Shown: piece after piece, positions 5,041-5,327 of the stretch
How positions within the stretch are numbered: position 1 is the stretch's first letter
Layout: each line of letters begins with the position of its first letter
NCBI GenBank assembly: GCA_030612225.1
Contig: JAUWOH010000238.1
Span: forward strand, 1 to 5,327
From: Desulfobacteraceae bacterium
GTDB taxonomy: Bacteria; Desulfobacterota; Desulfobacteria; Desulfobacterales; JAUWMJ01
Direction: 5' to 3'
Length of the DNA stretch: 5,327 nt
Translations under genes and position numbers: made by a program
The notes under the pieces: generated by a model
Told to the model about the DNA's origin: nothing
The model's input: only the letters and a program-made list of their open reading frames with translations
Database searches by the model: none

Positions 5041-5132
5041 GGTTCAAGGGGAGGAAACGTATACCGGGTTTCGAGGTTTAATATGGTAACAACACGATTA
5101 AGAAAGAAAAAGCATTTAAAAGCTCGCCATTC

Positions 5133-5144
5133 CATGTAAGGATT
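5133..5144 (+). repeat. 12-bp direct repeat, copy 2
   Basis: Second exact copy of CATGTAAGGATT, 155 bases after the first. It lies about 100 bases upstream of the exported protein start and 4 bases before a TTGACA at 5149-5154. Confidence 0.45.
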
Positions 5145-5246
5145 TCATTTGACAAACGACAGATGGTAAAAGGTCACGAAAAAATAGATCTATCACGTAT
5201 CCTAATTGAGCGAGTTGCGTGAAGAAGAGAAAGGAGAAAAACCACC

Positions 5247-5327
5247 ATGAAGTATTACGAATATAAAATATGTGTTGGTGCTCTATTATGTTTTTTGATC
5301 ATGGGCTTGACAACGACAACCTTTGCC
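5247..5327 (+). CDS. Exported protein of unknown function, N-terminal signal peptide only
   Basis: Twenty-seven codons are visible before the window ends. They encode a typical Sec signal peptide: a short polar start with Lys (MKYYEYK), a hydrophobic core (ICVGALLCFLIMGL), then TTTTFA, which fits a signal peptidase I cleavage site at or near the window edge. The Cys at residue 15 follows ALL rather than a small residue, so it is not a good lipobox. AAGGAG (5231-5236) lies 10 bases before the ATG, the strongest Shine-Dalgarno in the window, suggesting high expression. It follows the sigma/anti-sigma pair on the same strand after about 400 gene-free bases with repeats, so it probably has its own promoter and may be a target of that sigma factor. 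The mature protein is not visible. Confidence 0.8.
   Translation, partial: MKYYEYKICVGALLCFLIMGLTTTTFA

Noticed and set aside
5083..5139. 18-codon basic peptide starting MVTTRLRKKK
   Set aside because: Very short, no Shine-Dalgarno, no family; likely chance in AT-rich spacer.
5149..5177. Perfect TTGACA -35 box before the exported protein
   Set aside because: No -10-like hexamer 16-18 bases downstream, so it is not called as a promoter.
5082..5220. Open frame of about 45 codons ending ...IDLSRILIERVA before the exported protein
   Set aside because: The only ATG (5163) is late, there is no good Shine-Dalgarno and no recognised similarity; it could be a remnant but the evidence is too thin.

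Overview
The window is about 40-45% G+C by eye and reads like a chromosomal segment of an anaerobic deltaproteobacterium (Desulfobacterota, sulfate-reducer-like). That assignment is inference. It rests on a ferredoxin:thioredoxin reductase-like gene next to a glutaredoxin, a PAS/sigma-54 activator with a Cys cluster, an ECF sigma factor resembling TIGR02943, and a short zinc-type anti-sigma. No rRNA, tRNA, CRISPR array or transposase gene was seen.

Left part, minus strand (1-2078). Read in the direction of transcription, this holds a decayed C-terminal remnant of a DUF2400/TIGR02757-like gene, then a complete PAS-AAA+-Fis sigma-54 activator, then a terminator-like hairpin. After that come a CxxC glutaredoxin-like protein and the start of a ferredoxin:thioredoxin reductase catalytic-subunit-like gene. 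The last two overlap by one base (TAATG) and are probably translated together as a small thiol-redox unit. The activator has three clustered cysteines in its PAS domain, so a redox or metal-linked input is possible.

Middle (2052-2360). This is a divergent intergenic region of about 300 bases. It contains a long imperfect hairpin that abuts the broken end of the DUF2400 remnant, a weak promoter candidate, and a GC-richer leader with several possible hairpins.

Right part, plus strand (2361-5327). A two-TM class III nucleotide cyclase carries a degenerate PilZ-like C-terminal region, and its purine-specifying residues are Glu/Gly rather than the usual Lys/Asp(Thr). A small overlapping ORF of 56 codons follows. 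Next come an ECF sigma factor and its putative zinc-binding (Hx3Cx2C) anti-sigma partner, coupled by a TGATG overlap. About 400 bases without a clear gene follow, rich in small palindromes, GTTCA/TGAAC repeats, an inverted repeat and a 12-bp direct repeat. The window ends in the signal peptide of an exported protein with a strong ribosome binding site.

The cyclase, small ORF, sigma and anti-sigma may form one signalling cluster: a nucleotide second messenger plus an alternative sigma factor. The exported protein is an obvious candidate target. Co-transcription and regulation are not shown by the sequence alone.
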